Shown: positions 30,658-39,385 of the stretch, piece after piece
Position numbering within the stretch: the stretch's first letter is position 1
Layout of the letters: each line of letters begins with the position of its first letter
DNA from: Sporisorium sorghi
Lineage: Eukaryota > Basidiomycota > Ustilaginomycetes > Ustilaginales > Ustilaginaceae
Assembly: GCA_023212695.1 (NCBI GenBank)
Contig: JALCCG010000064.1
Location: 1-64,000, forward strand
Length of the DNA stretch: 64,000 nucleotides
Direction of reading: 5' to 3'
The notes under the pieces: generated by a model
What the model saw: only the letters and a program-made list of their open reading frames with translations
Databases searched by the model: none
Told to the model about the DNA's origin: nothing
Position numbers and translations under genes: made by a program

Positions 30658-32846
30658 GTGCGAACCCTTTTACCAGGCTGGCCCCGTTCATTCAGGAATT
30701 TATCTATAAAAAGAGATGGGACACGCTCCGCGAAGCGCAGGTGGAAGCCTGCCGCGTCCTGTTCGATACGCCGAACCATCTGCTGATCGCTTCCGGTACC
30801 GCATCGGGCAAGACCGAGGCCGCGTTCTTCCCGGCGCTGACGGAGCTGTACAATGAGCCTTCCAGTTCGGTAGGCATTCTGTATATCGGGCCGCTGAAGG
30901 CACTGATTAACGACCAGTTTGAACGCATCACCGACTTGTTGAAGGAGGGTCAGGTGCCGGTGTGGCATTGGCATGGCGATGTGTCCCAAGCCGAGAAAAC
31001 CAAGCTGATGCAGAAACCTTGCGGCGTGCTGCAGATTACGCCGGAATCGCTGGAGGGGCTGCTTATGAACCGGCCGAATGCCATTCCGGCGTTGTTCCAG
31101 GATTTGCGGTACGTAATTATTGATGAGGTGCACGCCTTCATGGGGGCCGATCGGGGCATTCAGGTGCTGAGTCAGCTGACCCGGATCGAGCGGATGGCTT
31201 CCTGCTCGCCTCGCCGCATCGGGCTGTCGGCAACGCTTAGCGATTATGAGACCGCAGCCAGCTGGCTGGGCGCAGGCACGAAGAATGCGGTCGAGGTCGT
31301 TTCGCCGCAAGGAGGACGCAAGCTGCGGCTGTCGGTCGAGCATTTCTCCTTCCCCGATGCACGGGACGAGAAGCAGGCGGAGCAGCTCGCGCTTGCCCGC
31401 AAAGCCTACTACGATTTTGTATACGACAGCACCCATCTGAAAAAAGCGCTGGTCTTTACCAACAGCCGCTCGGATGCCGAGCTGACTACGCTTGAGCTGC
31501 GGCGGATTGCGGCCAAGCGCGAGCAGCGGGATGTCTTCCATGTGCACCATGGAAGCATCTCGGCCATGCTGCGCGAGGAAGCCGAGGCCGCGCTCCGCGA
31601 AGGTTCGGGGCCAGCGGTTGCCGCGGCCACCCTGACGCTCGAGCTCGGCATTGATCTCGGCGAGCTCGAGCGGGTCATCCAACTGGGCGCGCCGTACAGC
31701 TGCTCCAGCTTCGTTCAGCGGCTCGGCCGCTCCGGCCGGCGCGGGGATCAAGCCTCCGAGATGATGTTCCTCTGTCCGGAGGATGAGGACGAGGAGGCCA
31801 TGCTGCCTGCACGCATGCCATGGATGCTGCTTCGGGCCATTGCCGTCATTGAGCTGTATATTCGCGAGAAGTGGGTCGAACCGCTGGCCTTGCGGAAGAA
31901 ACCGGTGGGCGTGCTCTACCATCAGACGATGAGCACGCTTAAGAGCATGGGGGAGGCCGAGCCGCCGGATCTGGCGCGAGCGGTGCTGACGCTCCCGGCC
32001 TTCCGCGGCATCGAGCCGGAGGAGTACAAGGAGTTCTTGCAGTATTTGCTCCAGACGGACCATATCCAGCGTACGGAAGAAGGCAGTCTCATCATCGGTC
32101 TTGGCGGAGAGAAAATCGTCAACAACTACCGCTTCTATGCGGTGTTTAAAGACGATGAAGAGCATGTCGTCTATAACGGGTCGGAAGAAATCGGATCGAT
32201 TACGACGGTACCTCCGCCCGGCTATTGCTTCTCGCTGGCAGGTATGCTGTGGAAGGTGGAGGAAGTCGATACGAAGCATAAGGCACTGTACGTAAAATCG
32301 GCCAAGGGCAAGGTCGATACGTTGTGGCTTGGCGCAGGCGGCGATGTGCATACCCGCGTGGTGCAGAAGATGCGGGAGGTGCTGGCGGACAGCACCATCT
32401 ATCCGTACCTGGCACCGGGTGCGGTAAACCGCCTGGAGCGGGCTCGCCGGCTTGCCCGGGAGAGCGGACTGCTGAAGCAGGTGGTCATTCCGGCGGGGGG
32501 CGATTCCCTGTTCATTCTGCCTTGGGCAGGGAGCAAGCAGTTCCGGACACTGGAGCGATTGCTGAAGCATAATCTGTCGGAGCGGCTGGCCCTTCGCTCC
32601 ATCGTGCCGATGGAGCCGTATTACATGGTTGTCGCGGGCAAGGTGGATAACGTGACGCTGATGGAGGAAATCCGCAAGGAGCTGACGGATTGCGAGGATG
32701 CCGGGGCGCTTCTGGGCCCGGATGAGGCGCCGTATCTCGGCAAATATGACGAGTTTGTTCCGCCGAAGCTTGTCCGCACCGCTTTTGCCGCCGACGGACT
32801 GGATCTGGAGGGACTGGCTGAGGCGCTGGGGATGGCAATGTTCTGA
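30654..32846 (+). CDS. Lhr/BrxHI-like superfamily 2 DEAD/DEAH helicase
   Basis: This 730-residue helicase shows a Q-like motif (WDTLREAQVEA), motif I ASGTASGKTE (46-55), motif II DEVH (157-160), motif III GLSATLS, and motif VI QRLGRSGRRG (355-364) with the second RecA domain around it. The C-terminal half (~400-730) includes a winged-helix-like and a beta-rich region as in Lhr-type DNA helicases. The closest family I recognise is BrxHI, the Lhr-like helicase of BREX type 2. It overlaps the ATPase gene (ATGA) and ends the operon, followed by a strong bidirectional terminator. The helicase may unwind or translocate on DNA under control of the ATPase/TerB partners; this is inference. Confidence 0.9.
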   Translation: MSANPFTRLAPFIQEFIYKKRWDTLREAQVEACRVLFDTPNHLLIASGTASGKTEAAFFPALTELYNEPSSSVGILYIGPLKALINDQFERITDLLKEGQVPVWHWHGDVSQAEKTKLMQKPCGVLQITPESLEGLLMNRPNAIPALFQDLRYVIIDEVHAFMGADRGIQVLSQLTRIERMASCSPRRIGLSATLSDYETAASWLGAGTKNAVEVVSPQGGRKLRLSVEHFSFPDARDEKQAEQLALARKAYYDFVYDSTHLKKALVFTNSRSDAELTTLELRRIAAKREQRDVFHVHHGSISAMLREEAEAALREGSGPAVAAATLTLELGIDLGELERVIQLGAPYSCSSFVQRLGRSGRRGDQASEMMFLCPEDEDEEAMLPARMPWMLLRAIAVIELYIREKWVEPLALRKKPVGVLYHQTMSTLKSMGEAEPPDLARAVLTLPAFRGIEPEEYKEFLQYLLQTDHIQRTEEGSLIIGLGGEKIVNNYRFYAVFKDDEEHVVYNGSEEIGSITTVPPPGYCFSLAGMLWKVEEVDTKHKALYVKSAKGKVDTLWLGAGGDVHTRVVQKMREVLADSTIYPYLAPGAVNRLERARRLARESGLLKQVVIPAGGDSLFILPWAGSKQFRTLERLLKHNLSERLALRSIVPMEPYYMVVAGKVDNVTLMEEIRKELTDCEDAGALLGPDEAPYLGKYDEFVPPKLVRTAFAADGLDLEGLAEALGMAMF

Positions 32847-32895
32847 AAGGCTTGCGTGACAGACGTAATGATTTAGCATGAATTTGTTTTATACT

Positions 32896-32943
32896 AAATA
32901 CAGCCATGAATAGGGGAGCCCCGTGTTCATGGCTGTATTATTT
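32896..32943. terminator. Bidirectional terminator after helicase gene
   Basis: The perfect 14-bp stem AATACAGCCATGAA / TTCATGGCTGTATT with a 16-18-nt loop lies between convergent genes, with a T run on the plus strand. Confidence 0.9.
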
Positions 32944-32949
32944 TTTGTT

Positions 32950-33636
32950 TTATTTCGATAGGACGTATGCCTTTAAGTCTTCAAATTTTGTTTCGTTGTC
33001 CTTAATCCATACTGCTTCATCCCCTGGCTGAGATGATTGAATTGTATTTTCTTCTCCTAAAATGAGTGGTATTGCAGGGAATAACTCGTTATTGCCTTCT
33101 TTAACTTTCTCTATTATGAATGGAATGGCAGGTATGCCAAGAGTCTCTAATGACTTGATTTTCTCATCAACTGAGAGGTTTGAATTAGCGATATGATTAA
33201 CTTCTTGTGGAGTTTGCTGAAGCTGCTTTTTCCACTGTTGTGAAAATGCATTACCAGTATCCCAGAATGTCTTTGAGTTTTTCTTAAGATCCACTTTAGC
33301 TATCTTTTCAGCAGCAATAGCTAAAATGTAATCCATAAGACCACTGCCTTCGCTCTCATCAATATTCTGTTCAATATAAGGCAATGCCCTGTACCCTAAA
33401 TCAACAATGTTCTCAACTTCTTTGATGTTATTCACGTAATCGTAAGGGTTGCTGCTCGCTGCTAAGGTAGAATGATTTTGTATTTCCAGTTCTATCTGTT
33501 TTTGAATTTTAATAATGGAGTTCGTCATTTTTTCCTCTACTGACGCTTGAGCGACTAAATTATATACTGAAGTGGTAGCAAAACCAATGATGAACATGAT
33601 CGATAATAATATTAACACTTTTTTTGATTTAAACAT
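32950..33636 (-). CDS. Exported or membrane-anchored protein of unknown function
   Basis: This 228-residue protein is unrecognised. The N terminus (MFKSKKVLILLSIMFIIGFATTSVYNLVAQA) is a signal peptide or single anchor; the rest is hydrophilic and mostly helical, with the pattern LGYRALPYIEQNI and IPFIIEKVKEGNNELFPAIPLIL, which resembles short HEAT-like helical pairs. The coding DNA is clearly AT-richer than the upstream operon, as is the neighbour at 33656. It begins 19 bp after the neighbour ends and the two probably form one transcript. The contrast in composition suggests recent acquisition. Confidence 0.7.
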   Translation of the reverse strand: MFKSKKVLILLSIMFIIGFATTSVYNLVAQASVEEKMTNSIIKIQKQIELEIQNHSTLAASSNPYDYVNNIKEVENIVDLGYRALPYIEQNIDESEGSGLMDYILAIAAEKIAKVDLKKNSKTFWDTGNAFSQQWKKQLQQTPQEVNHIANSNLSVDEKIKSLETLGIPAIPFIIEKVKEGNNELFPAIPLILGEENTIQSSQPGDEAVWIKDNETKFEDLKAYVLSK

Positions 33637-33655
33637 ATTTCTTCACCTCGGAATT

Positions 33656-34144
33656 TTATTTATATATTCTGAGAGCACTTCCGTAAGAAGAACTACTGTA
33701 TGGATCCCAGCCTAGGGATTGTAATCTTTCCAATTGTCCCCACTTGGCGTTGGAGTAATTATTATCTGCTGGCTTAGCGACATGTGTTATGTTATTTGTG
33801 GAGGTGCCATATGCAATAATTTTAGTACCGCTAGATCCTTGCGAATAGCTATAAGCAAGATAACCATCTTGATTCATGTATAAATCCATCTGTGAAAGTG
33901 TAGGGTTACTAGTTCCCCATGGCCAAAGCCATATATCTGTATATCCTTTAACGTAAGCTAAACAATTGTATGATCCCGTAGCAGCTGCAAGATAGCTATA
34001 ATTATCTGCTGTTTTTACAATTGCATCATAGGTGCTTTTTGGATAATAAAATCTACTATCATATCCTGCAAATGCTGCTAAACTCCCTGTAAATAGAGCA
34101 CTAACAGCTAATGCACCTATAATTATTTTTTTTTTGATTCCCAT
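33656..34144 (-). CDS. Small secreted protein with NCLAY...HVAK motif (possible DUF7689-like)
   Basis: This 162-residue exported protein has a signal peptide (residues ~1-26, ending AAFAG) and a mature domain rich in Tyr, Ser, Asn and Trp. The pattern YNCLAYVKG (~59-67), then WLWPWGTSNP, and THVAKPADNNYSNAKWGQL suggests a fold with a conserved Cys and His pair, as in DUF7689-type proteins and distant papain-like folds. Whether it is an enzyme is not known. It is first of a two-gene AT-rich unit and has a strong AAAGGAGG site. Secreted small effectors with a partner of unknown function are one possible reading, but nothing here proves it. Confidence 0.65.
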   Translation of the reverse strand: MGIKKKIIIGALAVSALFTGSLAAFAGYDSRFYYPKSTYDAIVKTADNYSYLAAATGSYNCLAYVKGYTDIWLWPWGTSNPTLSQMDLYMNQDGYLAYSYSQGSSGTKIIAYGTSTNNITHVAKPADNNYSNAKWGQLERLQSLGWDPYSSSSYGSALRIYK

Positions 34145-34441
34145 AAAAACGCCTCCTTTTTCCGTAAAAAGTACTTATTACATATATAAGAACGCTGCCA
34201 GCAGAGGATTAGTTATACTGATTTACTATATTTTTCAAAAAAATATACACAGACGTCAAAGTTTTAGCTTTGTATTCCCCCCTTTTACACTTGGATTCCA
34301 ATTAATCCAAATGCCAATATTCACATAAACATTTAAGCTCAAGGGATTTTTTTCGATAAACTATATGGCTCTAAGTAAAAATCTCTGCAGTCGTCGAAAA
34401 AAAGCATTGTGTTCACCTCATATGTATGGTAACTTATGTAC
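34145..34441. other. Intergenic region between AT-rich pair and lacI-type gene
   Basis: About 300 bp, AT-rich, no gene seen. It must hold the promoter for the minus-strand pair and that of the plus-strand LacI gene. Neither is clear enough to place. Confidence 0.5.
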
Positions 34442-34457
34442 ATAAAAACGTTTTTAT
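34442..34457. promoter_or_regulatory. LacI-type operator upstream of regulator gene
   Basis: ATAAAAACGTTTTTAT is a perfect 16-bp palindrome with the central CG typical of LacI-family operators. It lies 20 bp before the regulator start. An identical 16-mer is found at 35570-35585. Confidence 0.85.
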
Positions 34458-34477
34458 CGCAAAGGAAGAATAGTTAT

Positions 34478-35497
34478 ATGGGTAAGGTAACGATTAAGGA
34501 TGTGGCAAGAGAAGCCGGAGTTTCCATTTCTACGGTTTCCAATGCTTTGAATGATGTAGATGTATTGAACCCGGAGACCAAATCACATGTGCTGAAGGTG
34601 GCGGAGCGACTAAACTATGTACCGAACCTGAACGGGAAGCTGTTGAAGTCGGGAAAGACCAATATGCTGGGCTTCTTTACAACAAGCGTGTCAGGGCCTT
34701 ACTTCTACACACTGGTTGAGTCGATGTCACGTGAATGTGACCGTCTGGGTTATGGATTGAACGTGTTTGTTACGAAGGATAAGCAGGTCATTATGAGCAA
34801 TATTATGGGCGGCCGAGTGGATGGCGTTATTATCTTTGAAGAGCTGAAGATCGACGATAAAGACATCGCCGCCATGGAGAAAGACAAGATTAAGGCTGTA
34901 TTCCTGGACCGTGAGGTTCAGAACGAGACGATGGGCAGCATCATATTCGACTCTTACGTAGCCGGTTATGAGGCAACCAAATACCTGATCAGCCTGGGTC
35001 ATAAGAAAATTGCGTATATTTCCGGCGTGGATACGATGTTTGACAGCGTTCAGCGCAAAGAGGGATATTTGGCTGCACTGCGAGAGTGCCAGTTCCCGAT
35101 CGATGGCGACTACATACTGCAAGGTTATTTTGAGGAGGAAGGCTCCTATTCTGCTGTAAAATCGCTTCTTCATCTCCATCCCGGCAAAGTGCCGGATGCT
35201 TTCCTTGCCGGTAACGATGTGAGTGCCATTGGCTGCATCAAGGCCCTGAAGTCCCTTGGTTACGAGGTTCCGCAGGATATCAGCGTTGTGGGCTTCGATG
35301 ATATCGATATCGCGCAGTATTTCACCCCGCCTCTCTCGACTGTACGCAATCAGATTGCCAGACAAGGCATTCTGGTCGTGGATCATCTGGTTCGCATGAT
35401 TCAGAAGAAAGAGAAGGGCAGGATTCAGAAACTGCCGGGGGAGCTGGTCGTTCGCGGCTCCAGTCACGTGAAGATGAATCGGAACGAATCGGTTTAA
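34478..35497 (+). CDS. LacI-family transcriptional regulator
   Basis: This ~339-residue repressor has an N-terminal helix-turn-helix with hinge helix (VTIKDVAREAGVSISTVSNALND... through ~residue 60) and a periplasmic-binding-like effector domain (~60-335; VDGVIIFEEL, YEATKYLISLGHKKIAYISG, PDAFLAGNDVSAIGC, ISVVGFDDIDIAQYFTPPLSTV). ATG 34478 is chosen because LacI proteins start near VTIKDVA and AAAGGAAG precedes it; the longer reading from 34436 would include its own operator. The operator is present before this gene and before the transporter genes, so it represses both until a sugar binds. Confidence 0.95.
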   Translation: MGKVTIKDVAREAGVSISTVSNALNDVDVLNPETKSHVLKVAERLNYVPNLNGKLLKSGKTNMLGFFTTSVSGPYFYTLVESMSRECDRLGYGLNVFVTKDKQVIMSNIMGGRVDGVIIFEELKIDDKDIAAMEKDKIKAVFLDREVQNETMGSIIFDSYVAGYEATKYLISLGHKKIAYISGVDTMFDSVQRKEGYLAALRECQFPIDGDYILQGYFEEEGSYSAVKSLLHLHPGKVPDAFLAGNDVSAIGCIKALKSLGYEVPQDISVVGFDDIDIAQYFTPPLSTVRNQIARQGILVVDHLVRMIQKKEKGRIQKLPGELVVRGSSHVKMNRNESV

Positions 35498-35569
35498 GTG
35501 AAGAAACGGAATTTTTTGTATCTGTTTTTTTAAAATGATCATCATATCATGGTGATTTTTTCGCCAAAA

Positions 35570-35585
35570 ATAAAAACGTTTTTAT
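35570..35585. promoter_or_regulatory. LacI-type operator upstream of sugar transporter operon
   Basis: The sequence is identical to the 16-bp palindrome at 34442-34457 and lies 47 bp before the first permease gene. Confidence 0.85.
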
Positions 35586-35632
35586 TGAGGCTGATTATTA
35601 TATCGATTTTATGATCAAAGGAGGCTAAGCAG

Positions 35633-36622
35633 GTGAGCAAAACAGCTGCAGTTCAGTCAACTGGCACGGGTACGGTTCAGCCAACCGGGAAGAAGCCGAT
35701 GGGGCAGAGAATCAAGGAATTCTTCATTGATTTCAGGCGGCAATGGGAGCTTCAGTCGATGATTATTCCGGGCGTTATTTTTATGTTTATTTTTTGCTAC
35801 ATTCCGATTTACGGTTTGACCATTGCTTTTAAAAATTACACCGTGATCGATACACTGGATTCTGCTCCATGGGTTGGCTTCGATAATTTCAAAATTATTT
35901 TATCTGATAAGTATTTTTGGGATTCCGTGGTCAATACGCTGGGCATCAGCTTCCTGAAGCTGGCGATCGGTTTTGTCATCCCGATCATTCTGGCCATTAT
36001 GATTTACGAGGTGGGCATGGGGCGGTTCAAGAAATTCGTCCAAACGGTCTCCTATCTGCCTCACTTCTTGTCCTGGATCGTATTGGGCGGCATGCTCATT
36101 ACCTGGTTCTCGACATCTGGCCTATTCAACGAAATTTTGCTGAGTCTCGGGTTAATCTCGCAGCCGCAAAATATTCTGCTCGACCCGAGCAAGTATTGGT
36201 GGATCGCAACGTTATCGGATATATGGAAGGAAGCCGGGTGGGGAACGATTCTGTACTTGGCGATCATGGCCAAGATTGATCCTACCTATTACGAGGCTGC
36301 CAAAATTGATGGGGCGAGTCGGCTGAGACAAATCTGGAACATCACCCTGCCGAACATGAAGATGATTATTAGCTTGAATTTGATCCTTACTGTAAGCGGT
36401 TTATTGGGATCGAATCTGGATCAAACCCTGGTGCTCATGAATTCGCAGAACCGGGAAAAGGCCGAAGTCATTAACTCGTACGTATACCGGATGGGTATGA
36501 CGCAAGGCGATTTCTCTTATGCCACCGCCGTTGGTTTGGGTGTATCCATCATATCTGTCATTCTGCTCGTTACGGCTAATAAGGTGACCAGTAAATTGAA
36601 TGATAATCAATCCGTTCTATAG
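35633..36622 (+). CDS. Sugar ABC transporter permease (LplB/YteP-like)
   Basis: This 329-residue permease with six membrane segments begins after a ~45-residue hydrophilic N-terminal extension. The coupling loop is YYEAAKIDGASRLRQIWNITLP (~219-240). The pattern PGVIFMFIFCYIPIYGLTIAFKNY is typical of CUT1 permeases LplB/YteP that take up complex oligosaccharides. GTG start at 35633 after AAAGGAGG. It partners with the next gene. No ATPase gene is present, so a shared ATPase of the MsmX type is expected. Confidence 0.92.
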   Translation: MSKTAAVQSTGTGTVQPTGKKPMGQRIKEFFIDFRRQWELQSMIIPGVIFMFIFCYIPIYGLTIAFKNYTVIDTLDSAPWVGFDNFKIILSDKYFWDSVVNTLGISFLKLAIGFVIPIILAIMIYEVGMGRFKKFVQTVSYLPHFLSWIVLGGMLITWFSTSGLFNEILLSLGLISQPQNILLDPSKYWWIATLSDIWKEAGWGTILYLAIMAKIDPTYYEAAKIDGASRLRQIWNITLPNMKMIISLNLILTVSGLLGSNLDQTLVLMNSQNREKAEVINSYVYRMGMTQGDFSYATAVGLGVSIISVILLVTANKVTSKLNDNQSVL

Positions 36623-36645
36623 GTCATGCAGAAGGAGGTAATACG

Positions 36646-37530
36646 GTGAATTTGAAAGCAGCAAAAGGGGATCTCGACAGCAAGATCTTTGATACGATCA
36701 ATATCATTCTACTGGTTACGTTTACCATCATCATTGTCGTTCCGCTGTGGAACGTGGTTGTTTCATCCTTCAGCTCGGGCAGGTCGCTGGCCGAGGGCGG
36801 GTTCATCTTCTGGCCTACGGAATTCTCGCTTGAGAATTATCAGGCCGTGTTCCGGGATGCCAACATATGGAATGCCTTTTTCATCTCGGTTGCCAAAACC
36901 GTAATCGGGGTCATCACGCACGTGTTCTTCTGTGCCATGGTGGGTTATGGCTTGAGCAAAAAATACGTCCGCGGCCGTAAATTCTATGTGTCGATGGGTG
37001 TCGTCACCATGTTTTTCTCGGGCGGCATGATTCCGACGTACCTGTTGATGAAGGACTTGGGGCTGCTAAACAGCTTTTGGGTTTATATCATTCCCGCTCT
37101 GTTGAGTTTTTACGATGTTATTATTCTGATGAACTTCTTCCGCAACGTACCGGATTCGCTGGAGGAATCGGCGAAGATCGACGGCGGGGGCGACTGGAGA
37201 ATTTTCCTGAGCATCTTCATTCCTCTCTCCATGCCAGCTATGGCGACTATTGCCTTGTTTAACGGGGTCGGTCAGTGGAATGATTTCATGACCACCAAGT
37301 TGTACATCACGGATCAATCGCTGTATCCGTTACAGATGATGCTGTATGAGATAATTGTGCAGTCCCAGACCCAATCGATGCAAAATATCGGTTCGGTTGC
37401 GATTCAGACGACCACCAAAGGGGTCCAACTAGCAACCATTGTCGTGACAACGCTGCCAATTGTTGTGATGTATCCAATATTACAGAGATATTTTATCTCC
37501 GGCATGATGCTGGGGGCAGTTAAAGAGTAG
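36646..37530 (+). CDS. Sugar ABC transporter permease (LplC/YtcP-like)
   Basis: This 294-residue CUT1 permease has six membrane segments. The coupling loop is LEESAKIDGGGDWRIFLSIFIPLSMP (~166-191). The GTG start follows AGAAGGAGG. The order permease-permease-lipoprotein-glycosidase suggests import of an oligosaccharide followed by hydrolysis. A perfect 12-bp palindrome ACCTGTACAGGT (37565-37576) lies just downstream. Confidence 0.92.
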   Translation: MNLKAAKGDLDSKIFDTINIILLVTFTIIIVVPLWNVVVSSFSSGRSLAEGGFIFWPTEFSLENYQAVFRDANIWNAFFISVAKTVIGVITHVFFCAMVGYGLSKKYVRGRKFYVSMGVVTMFFSGGMIPTYLLMKDLGLLNSFWVYIIPALLSFYDVIILMNFFRNVPDSLEESAKIDGGGDWRIFLSIFIPLSMPAMATIALFNGVGQWNDFMTTKLYITDQSLYPLQMMLYEIIVQSQTQSMQNIGSVAIQTTTKGVQLATIVVTTLPIVVMYPILQRYFISGMMLGAVKE

Positions 37531-37564
37531 AGCTGCTGCTCTTAGGGGAGTGGAACAGAAGCAT

Positions 37565-37604
37565 ACCTGTACAGGTTAGGGCCTAATAAGAAAGCGCTTT
37601 TATT
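37565..37604. promoter_or_regulatory. Palindromes upstream of sugar-binding lipoprotein gene
   Basis: ACCTGTACAGGT (37565-37576) is a perfect dyad. GAAAGCGCTTTTA (about 37590-37602) is close to the CcpA cre consensus, with two mismatches by eye. Catabolite control or an internal promoter is possible. Confidence 0.4.
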
Positions 37605-37622
37605 TAAAGGGAGGGTTACAGG

Positions 37623-39269
37623 ATGTTGAAGAACAAAGCTTTTGGCAAGAAGGGACTTACGCTGATCACCGCATTGATGGCTGTTGTATTGGTTGTAAGC
37701 GGATGCGGCGGATCTGGCGGCAATTCCGGCTCCAAGAAGGAAAACTGGGTTTCGATCGAGGACCGCTATACACCGGACGCAGAGACCCCTGCTTGGCAGC
37801 TGGATAAAAAAGAGGAGGCAACCGAGCTTACTTGGTACGTGAATGCAGACTGGTGGAACACGGATTTTGGCAAGGACGTTGTAACTAAAAAAATCAAGGA
37901 AGATCTGAACATCAACATCAAATTCATTACGGGTGACGACACCAAATTGAATACGTTTTTTGCAGGCGGAGAAATGCCGGATCTGATCACAACGTTTGAC
38001 TCCAACTCCCCGGTTGTGCAAAAGGCGGCCACATGGGCGCTGCCGTTAAACGATCTTGCCGAGAAATATGATCCTTATTTCAATACAGTAGCAGCACAGG
38101 ATACGATCAACTGGTTCCAGTTGAAGGACGGCAAAACGTACGGATATCCGAACTATTCCAATACGCAGGAAGATTATGACAGCGGTAACATTCCTGCCAA
38201 AACGGCATTTATTATCCGCAAGGACGTATATGAGGCTATAGGGAAGCCGGCTATGGGAACGCCGGAAGAATTCCGGGCCGCTCTCGCGGACATCAAGAAG
38301 CAGTTCCCAGCTCTGATTCCACTGGGCTTTAACTCCATCGGTGAAGGTACCGGCTCGCTTGGAGACGTCCTGCAGGATTTCATCGGCGTGCCGCTGGAAG
38401 ACGAGAACGGCGGTTTCTATAACCGTAACCTGGATGAAGACTATCTGACTTGGGTGAAGGCATTCAATACCGTATATCGTGACGGAGCGATCAGCGATGA
38501 CAGCTTTGCCGATGACGGAACAGCTTTTGAAGAGAAGGTCAAAGCAGGCAAATACGCAACGATGATGCTGGACGGCACGCCGCAGCAGGGCGGTAACCTG
38601 CAGAGCTTCTACAGCAACAACAAAGGCAGTGAGTACATCGCGATTGACGGACCGCAAAGCACGGTCGGACATGCGCCGACCCTGAACCAATCCGGTATCA
38701 CCGGCTGGATGATCAGCTTTATTACGAAAGAGAATGCAGATCCTGCCAAATCCATTCAGCTCTTCACGTACCTGCTAAGCGAAGAAGGACAAATGCTGAT
38801 GAACTATGGGATTGAAGGCGAGACCTACCAGGTGAATGCAGATGGAAAGGTAGAGTTCCTTCCTGAGGTGAAGGATCTTCAGATGAACAATCCGGATACG
38901 TTCAAGAAGGACTACCGTATGGGCGAATTCATGTTCTTCGGTCATGACCGCCACAAAGCGCTGAGCGGGGATGCATTCCCGGATGCCATCAAGCAGATGC
39001 AGGAATGGGGCAAAGGGAAGCTGGTACCGCACTTTATTTTGGAGAATATCAACCCGGACCAGGGAACACCGGAAGCACGCTCCCTGACAGCCATCAATAC
39101 GAAATGGAACTCAACTCTCGTCAGTATGATCCGTTCGAAGGATGATGCAGCATTCGATAGCCTTTTGAACGAATACAAAAAGTTTCTGGACGATAACCAC
39201 TGGGATAAAATCACCGAAGTCCGCAACGAGAAGATGAAAGCGAACAAAGAAAAGCTGGGGCTGAAATAA
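37623..39269 (+). CDS. Extracellular sugar-binding lipoprotein of ABC transporter
   Basis: This 548-residue solute-binding protein has a lipoprotein signal (lipobox VVSGC, Cys ~28) and a Gly/Ser-rich linker. The large size (about 100 residues above simple binding proteins) and the order of motifs (TELTWYVNADWWN, ITTFDSNSPVVQKAATWALPLND, LGFNSIGEGTGSLGDVLQDFIG) fit the LplA-type family of oligosaccharide receptors in Paenibacillus and Bacillus. Ligand unknown. It would dock to the two permeases upstream. A terminator-like hairpin follows, 17 bp after the stop. Confidence 0.92.
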   Translation: MLKNKAFGKKGLTLITALMAVVLVVSGCGGSGGNSGSKKENWVSIEDRYTPDAETPAWQLDKKEEATELTWYVNADWWNTDFGKDVVTKKIKEDLNINIKFITGDDTKLNTFFAGGEMPDLITTFDSNSPVVQKAATWALPLNDLAEKYDPYFNTVAAQDTINWFQLKDGKTYGYPNYSNTQEDYDSGNIPAKTAFIIRKDVYEAIGKPAMGTPEEFRAALADIKKQFPALIPLGFNSIGEGTGSLGDVLQDFIGVPLEDENGGFYNRNLDEDYLTWVKAFNTVYRDGAISDDSFADDGTAFEEKVKAGKYATMMLDGTPQQGGNLQSFYSNNKGSEYIAIDGPQSTVGHAPTLNQSGITGWMISFITKENADPAKSIQLFTYLLSEEGQMLMNYGIEGETYQVNADGKVEFLPEVKDLQMNNPDTFKKDYRMGEFMFFGHDRHKALSGDAFPDAIKQMQEWGKGKLVPHFILENINPDQGTPEARSLTAINTKWNSTLVSMIRSKDDAAFDSLLNEYKKFLDDNHWDKITEVRNEKMKANKEKLGLK

Positions 39270-39282
39270 GTAAATCTCTTGC

Positions 39283-39321
39283 CGGGAGAGCTCCTTTCTT
39301 GATAGGAAGGGGCTTTCTCTA
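39283..39321 (+). terminator. Partial terminator between binding protein and GH30 gene
   Basis: AGAGCTCCTTTC pairs with GGAAGGGGCTTTCTCT (imperfect). It may reduce transcription of the GH30 gene relative to the binding protein gene. Confidence 0.5.
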
Positions 39322-39385
39322 TGTCAGCGGTTCAGAGTAAAGCCATGGGATAGGAAATATAAACAGAACACTGGAGGGAAACAAC

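Noticed and set aside
27254..32846. Complete BREX system
   Set aside because: Only BrxD- and BrxHI-like proteins are present. No PglX methylase, PglZ phosphatase or BrxC/PglY is found within the window.
30531..32879. A 782-codon minus-strand open frame opposite the helicase gene
   Set aside because: It is the antisense shadow of the GC-rich helicase gene, whose helicase motifs on the plus strand are unambiguous.
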